From NCBI GenBank assembly GCA_964460845.1, contig CAYWRZ010000021.1:1-46029 (forward strand): a stretch of 46,029 bases of DNA. Direction: 5' to 3'. Origin of the DNA: CAYWRZ01 sp964460845. Lineage in GTDB: Bacteria; Bacteroidota; Bacteroidia; Flavobacteriales_D; UBA2798. A model generated the notes under the pieces. That model was not told the DNA's origin. It saw only the letters and a program-made list of their open reading frames with translations, and did not search any database. Positions 24,196-31,927 of this stretch are shown one piece after another (positions within the stretch are counted from its first letter, which is position 1; the number at the start of each line of letters is the position of its first letter). Both the position numbers and the translations under genes were made by a program.

Positions 24196-24972
24196 TTAAT
24201 GAACGGAAAAAACACCGGAGATATTGTCGGCGACCTGTGTGGCCAGCGAGAGGTTGTTCATGGTGTGAGTTTGGGTCGAAGCGCTGGAGAGTTCTATGCC
24301 GGTGAAAAACTTAGTGTAGTCGATGTGAATTTCGAGGGAGTTGGCCTGACCGGGCAGTATGTCTTTGTGTACGGTCAGCTCTACGTTTCTCAGCAAATCG
24401 TCGGTACCGATGTGAAGCTGAAAATTGGTTTCGGGTGTACCGTCTGCATCGCGATCGGCTATTCCTTCGAGTACGATAAAACGATAGCCGCTGTTCCAGC
24501 TCCAGTGCATCGACGGACTTTGCGGGGTTAGCGCATGCCCCGAGGGCCATATGGTAGGGTCGCTGTGGTTGGCAACCGAATCTACCCCGACATTAAATTT
24601 CAGCTTGTGGATATGCGTGGCTGAAGTAGTGCCTGTGCTGTACTCGCTGGTGGTAGGGCGGATGATAAAATACCGATCGGGACTGCCAATCAGGTTGTCG
24701 CTATGGCCGTAAAAGGCGATACCCGAAAGGTAGAATTCGGCGCGGGTAAAACGATATACCGTTCCGAAATCGTCGGTATAATCGGTGTTCAGGGCAAACG
24801 TACTGTTCCCTGCTTTGTGGTGAAACCTGAGCGTGACAGACGTTTCAGGACTGGTGCCTGTCTGACCGCCGCCCTGCGGATTGTCTTTTTCCTTTTTGCA
24901 GGAGCTGAAGAAAAGCCCTGTGGCAAAGGTAAAGATCAATATGCGGTATGAGAATTGGATTTTCATCTGCAT
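24196..24972 (-). CDS. MbnP-like lipoprotein 2
   Basis: A second MbnP-like lipoprotein, 258 residues, lipobox FSSC (Cys25). The same landmarks appear in the same order: VTLRFHHKAGNSTFALNTDYTD, FTRAEFYLSGIAF, FNVGVDSVANHSDPTIWP (127-143) and MHWSWNSGYRFIVLEG (155-170). Sequence similarity to the neighbour is confined mostly to these motifs, so the duplication is old. A second in-frame Met two codons later (24966) is an equally good start. It begins 49 bases after the stop of the beta-barrel gene. Copper or other metal binding is inferred from the family. Confidence 0.88.
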   Translation of the reverse strand: MQMKIQFSYRILIFTFATGLFFSSCKKEKDNPQGGGQTGTSPETSVTLRFHHKAGNSTFALNTDYTDDFGTVYRFTRAEFYLSGIAFYGHSDNLIGSPDRYFIIRPTTSEYSTGTTSATHIHKLKFNVGVDSVANHSDPTIWPSGHALTPQSPSMHWSWNSGYRFIVLEGIADRDADGTPETNFQLHIGTDDLLRNVELTVHKDILPGQANSLEIHIDYTKFFTGIELSSASTQTHTMNNLSLATQVADNISGVFSVH

Positions 24973-25021
24973 CAGTTTAACAAGTTAAAAAAATCACTTC
25001 ATTTTTCCGGGATATTCCGGC

Positions 25022-25963
25022 TTAAAAATTCCAGTTGACGCCTGCAATCCACCGATTGGTAACCGGCAGTTGTGTAGGCGTGAAATAATTGCCCAGCGCG
25101 GGCTGAAATGCCAGGTTAAAGCTAGCGCGACCCAGGTAAAGATCAAAGCCTGCCGAGCCAAGCAGCACTGTGCCTCCCGATTCGTTTTCGCGTATTCCGT
25201 ACTGGTAATCGCGAGCAGCCGATTCGGAATAGAGTCCTACGTGTGGCACCACCATTTTCTTGAGTCCCCAACGTAACTGATAAAACAGGTTGAGGTTGGC
25301 ATTTATCGTGTTGCCGTAGCGATATTCTTCGCTACCTCTGGTGTTGAGCTTGTAGCTCGCCGCGGCAAAAAGGCCGATGTTTTTCCACAATCCGGTATAT
25401 TCGACTCTTGTTATAAAGTCGAAACTTCCGGTAGAAGGTTGCATATCGAGGTCGGCAATTTTTCCGTTTTGCGTCATTCTTTTCTTTCCCAGCGGCAACT
25501 TTACGCCGGCTCCTCCGATCAATCGGTGAACCATTTTTGAAGAATCCCGCTCTCCTTTAGAGCTGAAAAGCTGGTATTGTGCCAAAAGCAGCGGATCGCC
25601 GGGGCCGGTAAGGTCAAATTGCGTAACGCCACCGATAGTACGGATGTTATGCACTACCGGAACGGAAGCCATCAGGTGGAATTTCGGGTTCAAAAAGTAG
25701 CGTGCACGTATTTCGTACACATTGTAAAGCTCTTGGGCTTCCTGTGCGGTGGGTACCTCAATATGCGCAGCATGGCGCAACTGCATCGTTTCGGGCGCAG
25801 CCACACGAGGGTACACGGTGCCCTGCAGGAGTCGGCTACGGTACATCACACTCACCGAATTGTTAAAATCGTTCGGATTAATGCCGATGTAAATCGTGCA
25901 GATATCGCAGGCAGAGGCAGACACAGAAAGCAAGAGGGCTGCGATCAGCAATCTTGTTTTCAT
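25022..25963 (-). CDS. Outer-membrane beta-barrel-like protein with N-terminal CxxC
   Basis: A 313-residue protein with a signal peptide (MKTRLLIAALLLSVSASA) whose mature end would start directly with CDIC (Cys19, Cys22). The rest alternates polar and hydrophobic residues in short strands, for example NSVSVMYRSRLLQGTVYP, KFHLMASVPVVHN and ASFNLAFQPALGNYF. It ends in an aromatic residue (GVNWNF), as outer-membrane barrels do. I do not know a function. An exposed CxxC at the mature N-terminus suggests metal binding or redox activity, and the location beside MbnP/di-haem genes makes metal handling plausible. It could alternatively be a porin-like transporter unrelated to metals. Confidence 0.8.
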   Translation of the reverse strand: MKTRLLIAALLLSVSASACDICTIYIGINPNDFNNSVSVMYRSRLLQGTVYPRVAAPETMQLRHAAHIEVPTAQEAQELYNVYEIRARYFLNPKFHLMASVPVVHNIRTIGGVTQFDLTGPGDPLLLAQYQLFSSKGERDSSKMVHRLIGGAGVKLPLGKKRMTQNGKIADLDMQPSTGSFDFITRVEYTGLWKNIGLFAAASYKLNTRGSEEYRYGNTINANLNLFYQLRWGLKKMVVPHVGLYSESAARDYQYGIRENESGGTVLLGSAGFDLYLGRASFNLAFQPALGNYFTPTQLPVTNRWIAGVNWNF

Positions 25964-26008
25964 GAATCGGGTAAATAAAAAAGGGAAAACTTAAAATCCG
26001 GAGTGGAT

Positions 26009-26395
26009 TTACCCGATGGGAGGACGAAGCGGTATAGCCTTGAAAGGTGCGCTTACCGAAAGGTTGCGGTAAGGCGTAAAGTGTTTTGTAATACCTTCGG
26101 TTGTGGCAGCGATAGCAACGCTTGTTTCACAGAGAATTTCAGGGAAATGCGTAGCAGGTATATCCTTCTTCTCGGCCGATTTCGTTTCGACCGGTTCTAC
26201 TTTTTTGAGCTGTTTGGCTAAGTAACATTTACCGTTACATTTCATCTGCGGTTTGTTTTTGTTTTCGCAGAGTGTCAGCACGATATAAGACTGGTTGTAG
26301 TAAAAGTGAGCGGCTACAAATGTTCTGCTGAATAGCCCCATAGCGAGCAGCACCAGCAGAAACCAGGCAATGCTATATTTTACAATGTGCAACAT
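26009..26395 (-). CDS. Small membrane-anchored protein with Cys-x9-Cys-x3-Cys motif
   Basis: A 128-residue protein with one N-terminal membrane segment (about 8-28). Just after it comes LCENKNKPQMKCNGKCYLAKQL (Cys43, Cys53, Cys57), then a Lys/Glu-rich linker and a His/Pro-containing tail. The short cysteine cluster next to a membrane anchor looks like a metal-binding or redox site. Small proteins of this style occur in Bacteroidota, and my recollection that they sit near metal genes is not firm. Its ATG directly follows the stop of the subtilase gene with no gap, and the barrel gene begins 45 bases after its stop. Co-transcription with both is likely. Confidence 0.75.
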   Translation of the reverse strand: MLHIVKYSIAWFLLVLLAMGLFSRTFVAAHFYYNQSYIVLTLCENKNKPQMKCNGKCYLAKQLKKVEPVETKSAEKKDIPATHFPEILCETSVAIAATTEGITKHFTPYRNLSVSAPFKAIPLRPPIG

Positions 26396-28078
26396 TTACA
26401 AAATCAACACGGTAGCTGTGCCGGTATGCATTCCTGAAGCGCTTGATAAGCGCAGCGTGTACAGTCCGGACGCGGGCAAAGTTAGCCTTATTTGCATATC
26501 GATCAAGCCGTTTTCAGGATAAATTTCTTTTTTCAGTACCGTTTGTCCTAACGTGTTGTAAAGTACGAGTGTCCATCGATCCGGAACGAGATCGGTAGCG
26601 CGTATTCGGAAAAGGTCATTGGCCGGATTGGGAAAAATTTCCAATGCGATAAAAGAATTTCGCTCCCTTACCGACACATCGCAAAAAGCCGAATTTTTTA
26701 CGGCCCTAAGGCTTTTTTCGAGGTTTAATCGTCCGCCGCTTACCGTAATACCCGACAATGCCGCTACCTGATCCACGCCCTCTTGAAGCAGCAGGTTTTT
26801 CAGCAGCAGCGCCATGCCCGGGGGATCGTTTTTGTAAGCCTGTATCATGTCGTCGCAGGCAGCAGCCCACATCAGCGCAATGGCACCTGCCACGTGCGGA
26901 GTAGCCATCGAAGTGCCCGAACGGTTGCCGTATGTATTACCGGGCATGGCCGAATAGACGGAGGTTCCCGGAGCGCCCAGGTCGATGGTCGTGGCGCCGT
27001 AGCCCGCATTGGCTTTGGTATCGTTGCTGCGGGTGTTGGTCACCGAGATGAGCCAGTCGCTCGGGCAGGAAGTGGGAATATCGCCCTGCGCATCGACATT
27101 GTAATTGGCATTGGCGGTGGCACCCGCGCTGAGTATTCCCGCTTTGCCGAGCGAATCGTACATCGCGCACCACATCGGATGCTGCGCGGGCGAGCGCAGA
27201 TCCAATCCGAAAGAAGAATTGGTAGCCACTACAAAAGCACCTTCCGCGCCGTCCGATTCGTTGTAACGTGTGCGCATTTCATACACATACGCATAGGTTT
27301 CGATCACCGAAGCTTCGTCGAGCGCACTGGCTCGGAGTGCCATAATTTCGACATCGTGGTTTACGCCGCTTATGCCGGTATGGTTATTCCCGATAGCCCC
27401 TACGATGCCGCTTACATGGGTAGCGTGGTAATCGCTCGGTGAGGCCAGCGATACGTTGCCGTTTTGGCTTATTCCGTTCCAGCCGTGTATATCGTCGATG
27501 TAGCCGTTGCCATCGTCGTCGATACCGTTGCCGGGTATTTCACCGGGATTGACGTAGTACGTCAAATCTTCGTGGTTCAGGTCAAAGCTCCCGTCGATAA
27601 CGGCCACTACGATCCGATCGTGTTGGGCGGTATAGCCTCCCGTTTCGATTTGCCATGCCTGACAGGCATTGATATCGGCTGCTCCGCCACCTCCGGAAGC
27701 TCCATTGGTTCCGTTGTTGTAGAGGCTCCACTGATTTACAAATCCGGGGTCGTTCATACAGGTATCGCGCCAGGTCAGATTGGTATGGTTAAACTGGACG
27801 AGGGCGGTAGCCGGGTCGGCCGAAGCGGCGTTAAACACTTTTTCTGCCGGGTAGGTAGAGGGGTTATAGCGCAGCAGCAGAATATTCAAACGTTTCGAAA
27901 GAATACGTTCTATCGAGAGATCAAGCTGCGGGTAAAACATATTCATTCGCTTCAGGTACGCTTCGGGGCTTACCCTGTGGTGAAGCATCACCATGATTTG
28001 TCCGGGTACGGCATTTTCCTGCGCTTTTACAGTCGAAAAAGCGAACAGACAGAATAAGGCGATCAAAAGCTTGGGCAT
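26396..28078 (-). CDS. T9SS-secreted subtilisin-like serine protease (S8)
   Basis: A 560-residue secreted protease. The start at 28078 (MPKLLIALFCLFAFSTVKAQ) gives a proper signal peptide; an ATG at 28099 would add seven residues ahead of it. A prodomain-like region (~20-100) is followed by the S8 catalytic domain with Asp162 (VAVIDGSFDLNHEDL), His218 (YHATHVSG), oxyanion Asn287 (ATNSSFG) and Ser390 (SGTSMATPHVAGA). A Ca-binding-type loop NGIDDDGNGYIDD lies between Asp and His. The last ~80 residues are a type-A T9SS sorting domain (LEIFPNPANDLFRI, LYNTLGQ, SGLYTLRL). It should therefore be exported across the outer membrane. It is the first gene of the minus-strand run that continues into the di-haem/MbnP genes. 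Confidence 0.95.
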   Translation of the reverse strand: MPKLLIALFCLFAFSTVKAQENAVPGQIMVMLHHRVSPEAYLKRMNMFYPQLDLSIERILSKRLNILLLRYNPSTYPAEKVFNAASADPATALVQFNHTNLTWRDTCMNDPGFVNQWSLYNNGTNGASGGGGAADINACQAWQIETGGYTAQHDRIVVAVIDGSFDLNHEDLTYYVNPGEIPGNGIDDDGNGYIDDIHGWNGISQNGNVSLASPSDYHATHVSGIVGAIGNNHTGISGVNHDVEIMALRASALDEASVIETYAYVYEMRTRYNESDGAEGAFVVATNSSFGLDLRSPAQHPMWCAMYDSLGKAGILSAGATANANYNVDAQGDIPTSCPSDWLISVTNTRSNDTKANAGYGATTIDLGAPGTSVYSAMPGNTYGNRSGTSMATPHVAGAIALMWAAACDDMIQAYKNDPPGMALLLKNLLLQEGVDQVAALSGITVSGGRLNLEKSLRAVKNSAFCDVSVRERNSFIALEIFPNPANDLFRIRATDLVPDRWTLVLYNTLGQTVLKKEIYPENGLIDMQIRLTLPASGLYTLRLSSASGMHTGTATVLIL

Positions 28079-28173
28079 AGCTTCGTAATATAGTGCCAAA
28101 TTAAAAATTTTGCAGTAGGTTTACCTTGTTGGCTGTAGGAACGGTAAAGGCTTCGGGGCTAACGTACAAACAG

Positions 28174-31100
28174 ATGACTACTCAGGAACAGAAAAAATTT
28201 ATTGTCTATCGATCGTCGGCCGGATCGGGTAAGACTTTCACTTTGGTGCGCGAATACCTGAAGCTGGCGCTTTCTTCCGACAATCCTTACCGTTTCAGAC
28301 GTATTTTGGCCGTTACTTTTACCAACAAGGCGGCCGGAGAAATGAAAGAAAGGGTGCTTGATACCCTTCGTGCCCTGACCGCCGAACGGGATTCGGAGCG
28401 GTTTGACGCTTCGCTTTGGCACAATTACCTCGAATTTACCGGGCTCGAAGAACCGGTGTTGCGTATTCGTGCTTCGCAGACCTTGAGCGCCATGCTGCAC
28501 AATTATGCAGACTTGTCCATTTCGACCATCGACCGTTTTGTGCATCGCATTATCCGCACTTTTGCGCGCGACCTTCAGCTTTCGTCCGATTTTGAAATTG
28601 AAACCAACGGCGATGCCCTGCTCCGCGAAGCGATCGACGATCTGCTTTCGGAAGTGGGGCGCCATGAGCTGCTTACCCGCATACTGATTGATTTCGTCGA
28701 GTACAAAACCGAAGAAGAAGGAAGCTGGACCATTGAGCAGGATCTCTTTCGTTTTTCCAAAATACTGTTTCGCGAAGACAGCCTTTTGCCGGTAGAAAGT
28801 TTGCGTGAAATTCCCGAAGAAGCGTATGTCGCATTGCGTAAAGCCATCGGTAAGCAAGTTCGGAGAATCGAGCAGGAAGTGTCCGACAGGGCCTCCGAAG
28901 CCTTGCGTCTGATGCGGCAACAACAGCTTGAAATAAGCGATTTTGCATACGGAAAAGCAGGTGTGGCGAATTATTTTGTGAAGCTTGCAGGAGGCGATCT
29001 TTCGGCCGGAGAACCGGGAACCCGTGTGCAGGATGTGTTGGCCGGAAAGCCCTGGTACACCGCCAAAGCGGAGCCCCGTATAAAAGCGGCTATCGATGCC
29101 ATAAGCAGTGACCTGCACCGTTTGCTGAGTCAGCTTGCCGATTTGTACGAAAAAGAATCGGGGAGCTATGTGCTGCTCAATTCTTTTCAAAAAAACCTTT
29201 ATAACCTGGCCTTGCTGCAGGAAATAAACCGGCGTTTTGAAAAGCTCCGCGAAGCGCAGAACCTGCTGCTCATTTCCGATTTCAACAAGCTGATTGCGCA
29301 GGTTGTGCTGTACGAGCCGGCTCCGTTTATTTACGAACGCTTAGGCGAGCGTTATACCAATTTTCTGATCGACGAATTTCAGGATACATCGGTGTTGCAA
29401 TGGCAAAATTTTATTCCCCTGCTCGAAAATGCGCTTTCTCAAAATCATTATAATTTGGTGGTAGGCGACAGCAAGCAGTCTATTTATCGCTTTCGCAACG
29501 GCGAAATGGAGCAGCTTGCCGTATTGCCGCAGTTTTACGGGCATGGCGAAAATCAGGTGCTCCTGGAAAAGCAGGCCGTATTTGCGCGTAATTACCGCAC
29601 AAATGTGCTGAACACCAATTACCGTTCGCGACGTGCCATCGTGGAATTTAACAACGCATTTTTCGCTTCGTTTGCGTCTAAATTTGATCATCCCCTGCGC
29701 AGTATTTACAACGATGTAGCACAGGAAGTGCTTCCTTCCAAAGAAGGAGGTTATGTCGAGCTTTCGGTGATTCCTGCCGCCGATCGCGAAACGCGCAATG
29801 AAGAAGTATGGAAGAGCACCCTGCAAAAAATGCGGGACTGCCTCGAAGACGGTTTTTCGCTCCGCGATCTGACCGTGCTGGTGCGATCCAATCGCGAGGG
29901 AAGTGAAATAGCGACATTCCTTTCGCGGCAAGGTATTCCTGTAGTCTCGCAAGACAGTTTGCTGGTCGGTTCCTCGTTACCGGTACAATTGCTGGTGGCG
30001 CTTTTGCGGTGGATGCATCGGCGTAATGAAGATACCGAGCGAGCCCGTGTGATAGCGGCTTATCTTCACTGGAAAGAACCGGAAACCTCCTTGTTAGCTG
30101 CGATGGCCGAAAAGGATCCCGAGCGAAAGGCCAAACCCGATCCCCTGCATTTTTTTCGTGCGCGTACAGGCAGCGATTTTTCGGTGGCCGCTTATGTGCG
30201 GCTTCCGCTTTACGAACGGGTAGAGCAACTGGTAAAGCGCTTTGAGATTCCGGTGTACGACGTGTTTGTGAACGGGTTTTTAGACGCTGTATTCGCATTT
30301 TCCCAACGTTCGGGCGATACGGCCGAATTTTTAGAATGGTGGGAAGAAAAAGGACATGAAACGCCCGTGCGTATGCCCGAAGCTTCCGATGCGGTAACGA
30401 TCATGACCATTCATAAATCGAAAGGCTTACAGTTTCCGGTGGTATTTATTCCTTTTGCCAATTGGAAAATCAGGAACGGGAAAGACAATCTTTGGGTACC
30501 GCTTACCGAAGAATTTGCGCCGCTCAGCTATGCGCTTTTGCCCGCTTCGCGGGCGGTGTTGGGCAAATCGGGATATGTAGCGCAGGTCACGGAAGAAGAA
30601 GTCAAAACCCGTCTCGACCACTTGAACCTGCTATATGTGGCGTTTACCCGTCCCGAAGAGCGCCTCTATATTTTTACCGACGATCGAAAAGGCGCTTACA
30701 TCAGTGAGGAAGTGCGTACGCATTTTCCTTCCGAAAAAATGCAGGAATTGCAGCAGGGCGTTTATGCCCTGGGCACCCGGCATAAATTTACCGCTCAAAA
30801 ACGGCCCTCTTCCTCACCGCATCTGACGCTTCAGGCAGCGATAAATCCCTTTTGGCGAGACCGGATACGCATTAGCTTTGAGGCTTATCGTACCTGGGGA
30901 CCTGCTTCGCTCGAAGCTTCGGCTCGTTTCGGGAATCAGGTGCACCGTGCCCTTTCGCTGATGGTGCGTGTTAGCGATAGCGAAAAAGTGTTGCAGCAGA
31001 TGAAAGCCAAAGGAGAACTTACCGAAGAAGAGTTGCCGACAATCAGTGCGCAGTTGCAGCAGGTGTTAGCACATCCTTTTATTGCGGCTTTGTATTCGGG

Positions 31101-31347
31101 CGAAGGTAAAATGCGTAACGAAATTGAAATCGTCGATCAGGAGGGTCAGGCGTATCGTCCCGACAGCGTGGTATCTTATCCCGATCGCACCGTGGTGGTC
31201 GATTTCAAAACCGGTAACCCGGAAGAAACGCATTCGGCGCAGGTGCGGCTTTACGGCCGTTTATTGGAAGAAATGGGATTCCCTTCGGTCGAAAAATACC
31301 TGTTTTATACCGCGCAGCTTCCTCCTTCGCTGGTCAGGGTGGAATAA
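28174..31347 (+). CDS. UvrD/AddA-like helicase-nuclease
   Basis: Superfamily-1 DNA helicase with a C-terminal nuclease, like AddA or RecB, acting in double-strand-break end processing. Motifs: Walker A SSAGSGKT (14-21), motif Ia RRILAVTFTNKAAGEM, Walker B DEFQDT (400-405), GDSKQSIYRFRNGE, and motif VI LNLLYVAFTRPEERLY. The C-terminal PD-(D/E)XK nuclease has Asp997 (YRPDSVV) and Asp1010-x-Lys1012 (VVDFKTG), followed by QVRLYGRLLE. The frame extends upstream to a TTG at 28126, but the ATG at 28174 gives the normal start (MTTQEQKKFIVYRSSAGSG). No AddB-like partner is in the window. It is divergent from the subtilase with about 95 bases between them. Confidence 0.93.
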   Translation: MTTQEQKKFIVYRSSAGSGKTFTLVREYLKLALSSDNPYRFRRILAVTFTNKAAGEMKERVLDTLRALTAERDSERFDASLWHNYLEFTGLEEPVLRIRASQTLSAMLHNYADLSISTIDRFVHRIIRTFARDLQLSSDFEIETNGDALLREAIDDLLSEVGRHELLTRILIDFVEYKTEEEGSWTIEQDLFRFSKILFREDSLLPVESLREIPEEAYVALRKAIGKQVRRIEQEVSDRASEALRLMRQQQLEISDFAYGKAGVANYFVKLAGGDLSAGEPGTRVQDVLAGKPWYTAKAEPRIKAAIDAISSDLHRLLSQLADLYEKESGSYVLLNSFQKNLYNLALLQEINRRFEKLREAQNLLLISDFNKLIAQVVLYEPAPFIYERLGERYTNFLIDEFQDTSVLQWQNFIPLLENALSQNHYNLVVGDSKQSIYRFRNGEMEQLAVLPQFYGHGENQVLLEKQAVFARNYRTNVLNTNYRSRRAIVEFNNAFFASFASKFDHPLRSIYNDVAQEVLPSKEGGYVELSVIPAADRETRNEEVWKSTLQKMRDCLEDGFSLRDLTVLVRSNREGSEIATFLSRQGIPVVSQDSLLVGSSLPVQLLVALLRWMHRRNEDTERARVIAAYLHWKEPETSLLAAMAEKDPERKAKPDPLHFFRARTGSDFSVAAYVRLPLYERVEQLVKRFEIPVYDVFVNGFLDAVFAFSQRSGDTAEFLEWWEEKGHETPVRMPEASDAVTIMTIHKSKGLQFPVVFIPFANWKIRNGKDNLWVPLTEEFAPLSYALLPASRAVLGKSGYVAQVTEEEVKTRLDHLNLLYVAFTRPEERLYIFTDDRKGAYISEEVRTHFPSEKMQELQQGVYALGTRHKFTAQKRPSSSPHLTLQAAINPFWRDRIRISFEAYRTWGPASLEASARFGNQVHRALSLMVRVSDSEKVLQQMKAKGELTEEELPTISAQLQQVLAHPFIAALYSGEGKMRNEIEIVDQEGQAYRPDSVVSYPDRTVVVDFKTGNPEETHSAQVRLYGRLLEEMGFPSVEKYLFYTAQLPPSLVRVE

Positions 31348-31398
31348 GCTTCCGGTTTTACCCGAAAAAAAGTTTTCCGAACCTATCGCATAAGAATA

Positions 31399-31842
31399 AT
31401 GGAATGGCATTGTAAATCCTGGCAGGCGCTGAGCACCGACGAGCTTTACGGCTTACTGGAGCTTCGCGCGAAGGTGTTTGTGGTAGAGCAAGCCTGTCCT
31501 TACCTCGATCCCGATGGTTTGGATCGGCAGGTGCTGCACGTATTTGCAAAAAATACAGAGGGAAAAATACAGGCTTGCGCGCGCATTGTGCCGGCGGGAA
31601 TTAATTATCCGGAAGCGTCGATCGGAAGAGTATGCTGTGCGCAGTCGGTGCGTAGCAAAGGCTTGGGAAGAGCGCTGATGGATCGTGTCATGCAGTATAT
31701 CCTTTTACATTACGGAGAGGTGCCGCTTCGTATTTCCGCGCAGGAATATTTGGTGCCTTTTTATACCGCATACGGCTTCGAAAGCGTGGGCGAAGCCTAC
31801 CTCGATGAAGGCATTTTACATGTAGAAATGTATCGGAGCTGA
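31399..31842 (+). CDS. elaA: GNAT acetyltransferase, ElaA family
   Basis: A 147-residue GCN5-related acetyltransferase of the ElaA group, cytoplasmic, with unknown substrate. Family landmarks: LYGLLELRAKVFVVEQACPYLDPDGLD near the N-terminus, ACARIVPAG, the acetyl-CoA-binding region IGRVCCAQSVRSKGLGRALMDRV, and ISAQEYLVPFYTAYGFESVGEAYLDEGILHVEM at the end. It follows the helicase gene after 51 bases in the same direction and could share its transcript. Confidence 0.92.
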   Translation: MEWHCKSWQALSTDELYGLLELRAKVFVVEQACPYLDPDGLDRQVLHVFAKNTEGKIQACARIVPAGINYPEASIGRVCCAQSVRSKGLGRALMDRVMQYILLHYGEVPLRISAQEYLVPFYTAYGFESVGEAYLDEGILHVEMYRS

Positions 31843-31872
31843 TCCTGAATTTCGTGTGTACGAATAAAAATC

Positions 31873-31903
31873 TTGAATAGTTGGGGATTAGTGCCTATTT
31901 TTC
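31873..31903 (+). promoter_or_regulatory. Candidate promoter of the M13 peptidase gene
   Basis: TTG (31873-31875), a 20-base spacer, then TATTTTTC (31896-31903), 7 of 8 positions of TAnnTTTG. The ATG at 31928 is 24 bases further on. Confidence 0.5.
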
Positions 31904-31927
31904 GCACCTGAATTAACCCCATAGAAT

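Noticed and set aside
28159..29190. Minus-strand open frame of 343 codons opposite the helicase gene
   Set aside because: Shadow of the AddA-like helicase coding sequence; no start signal or family.
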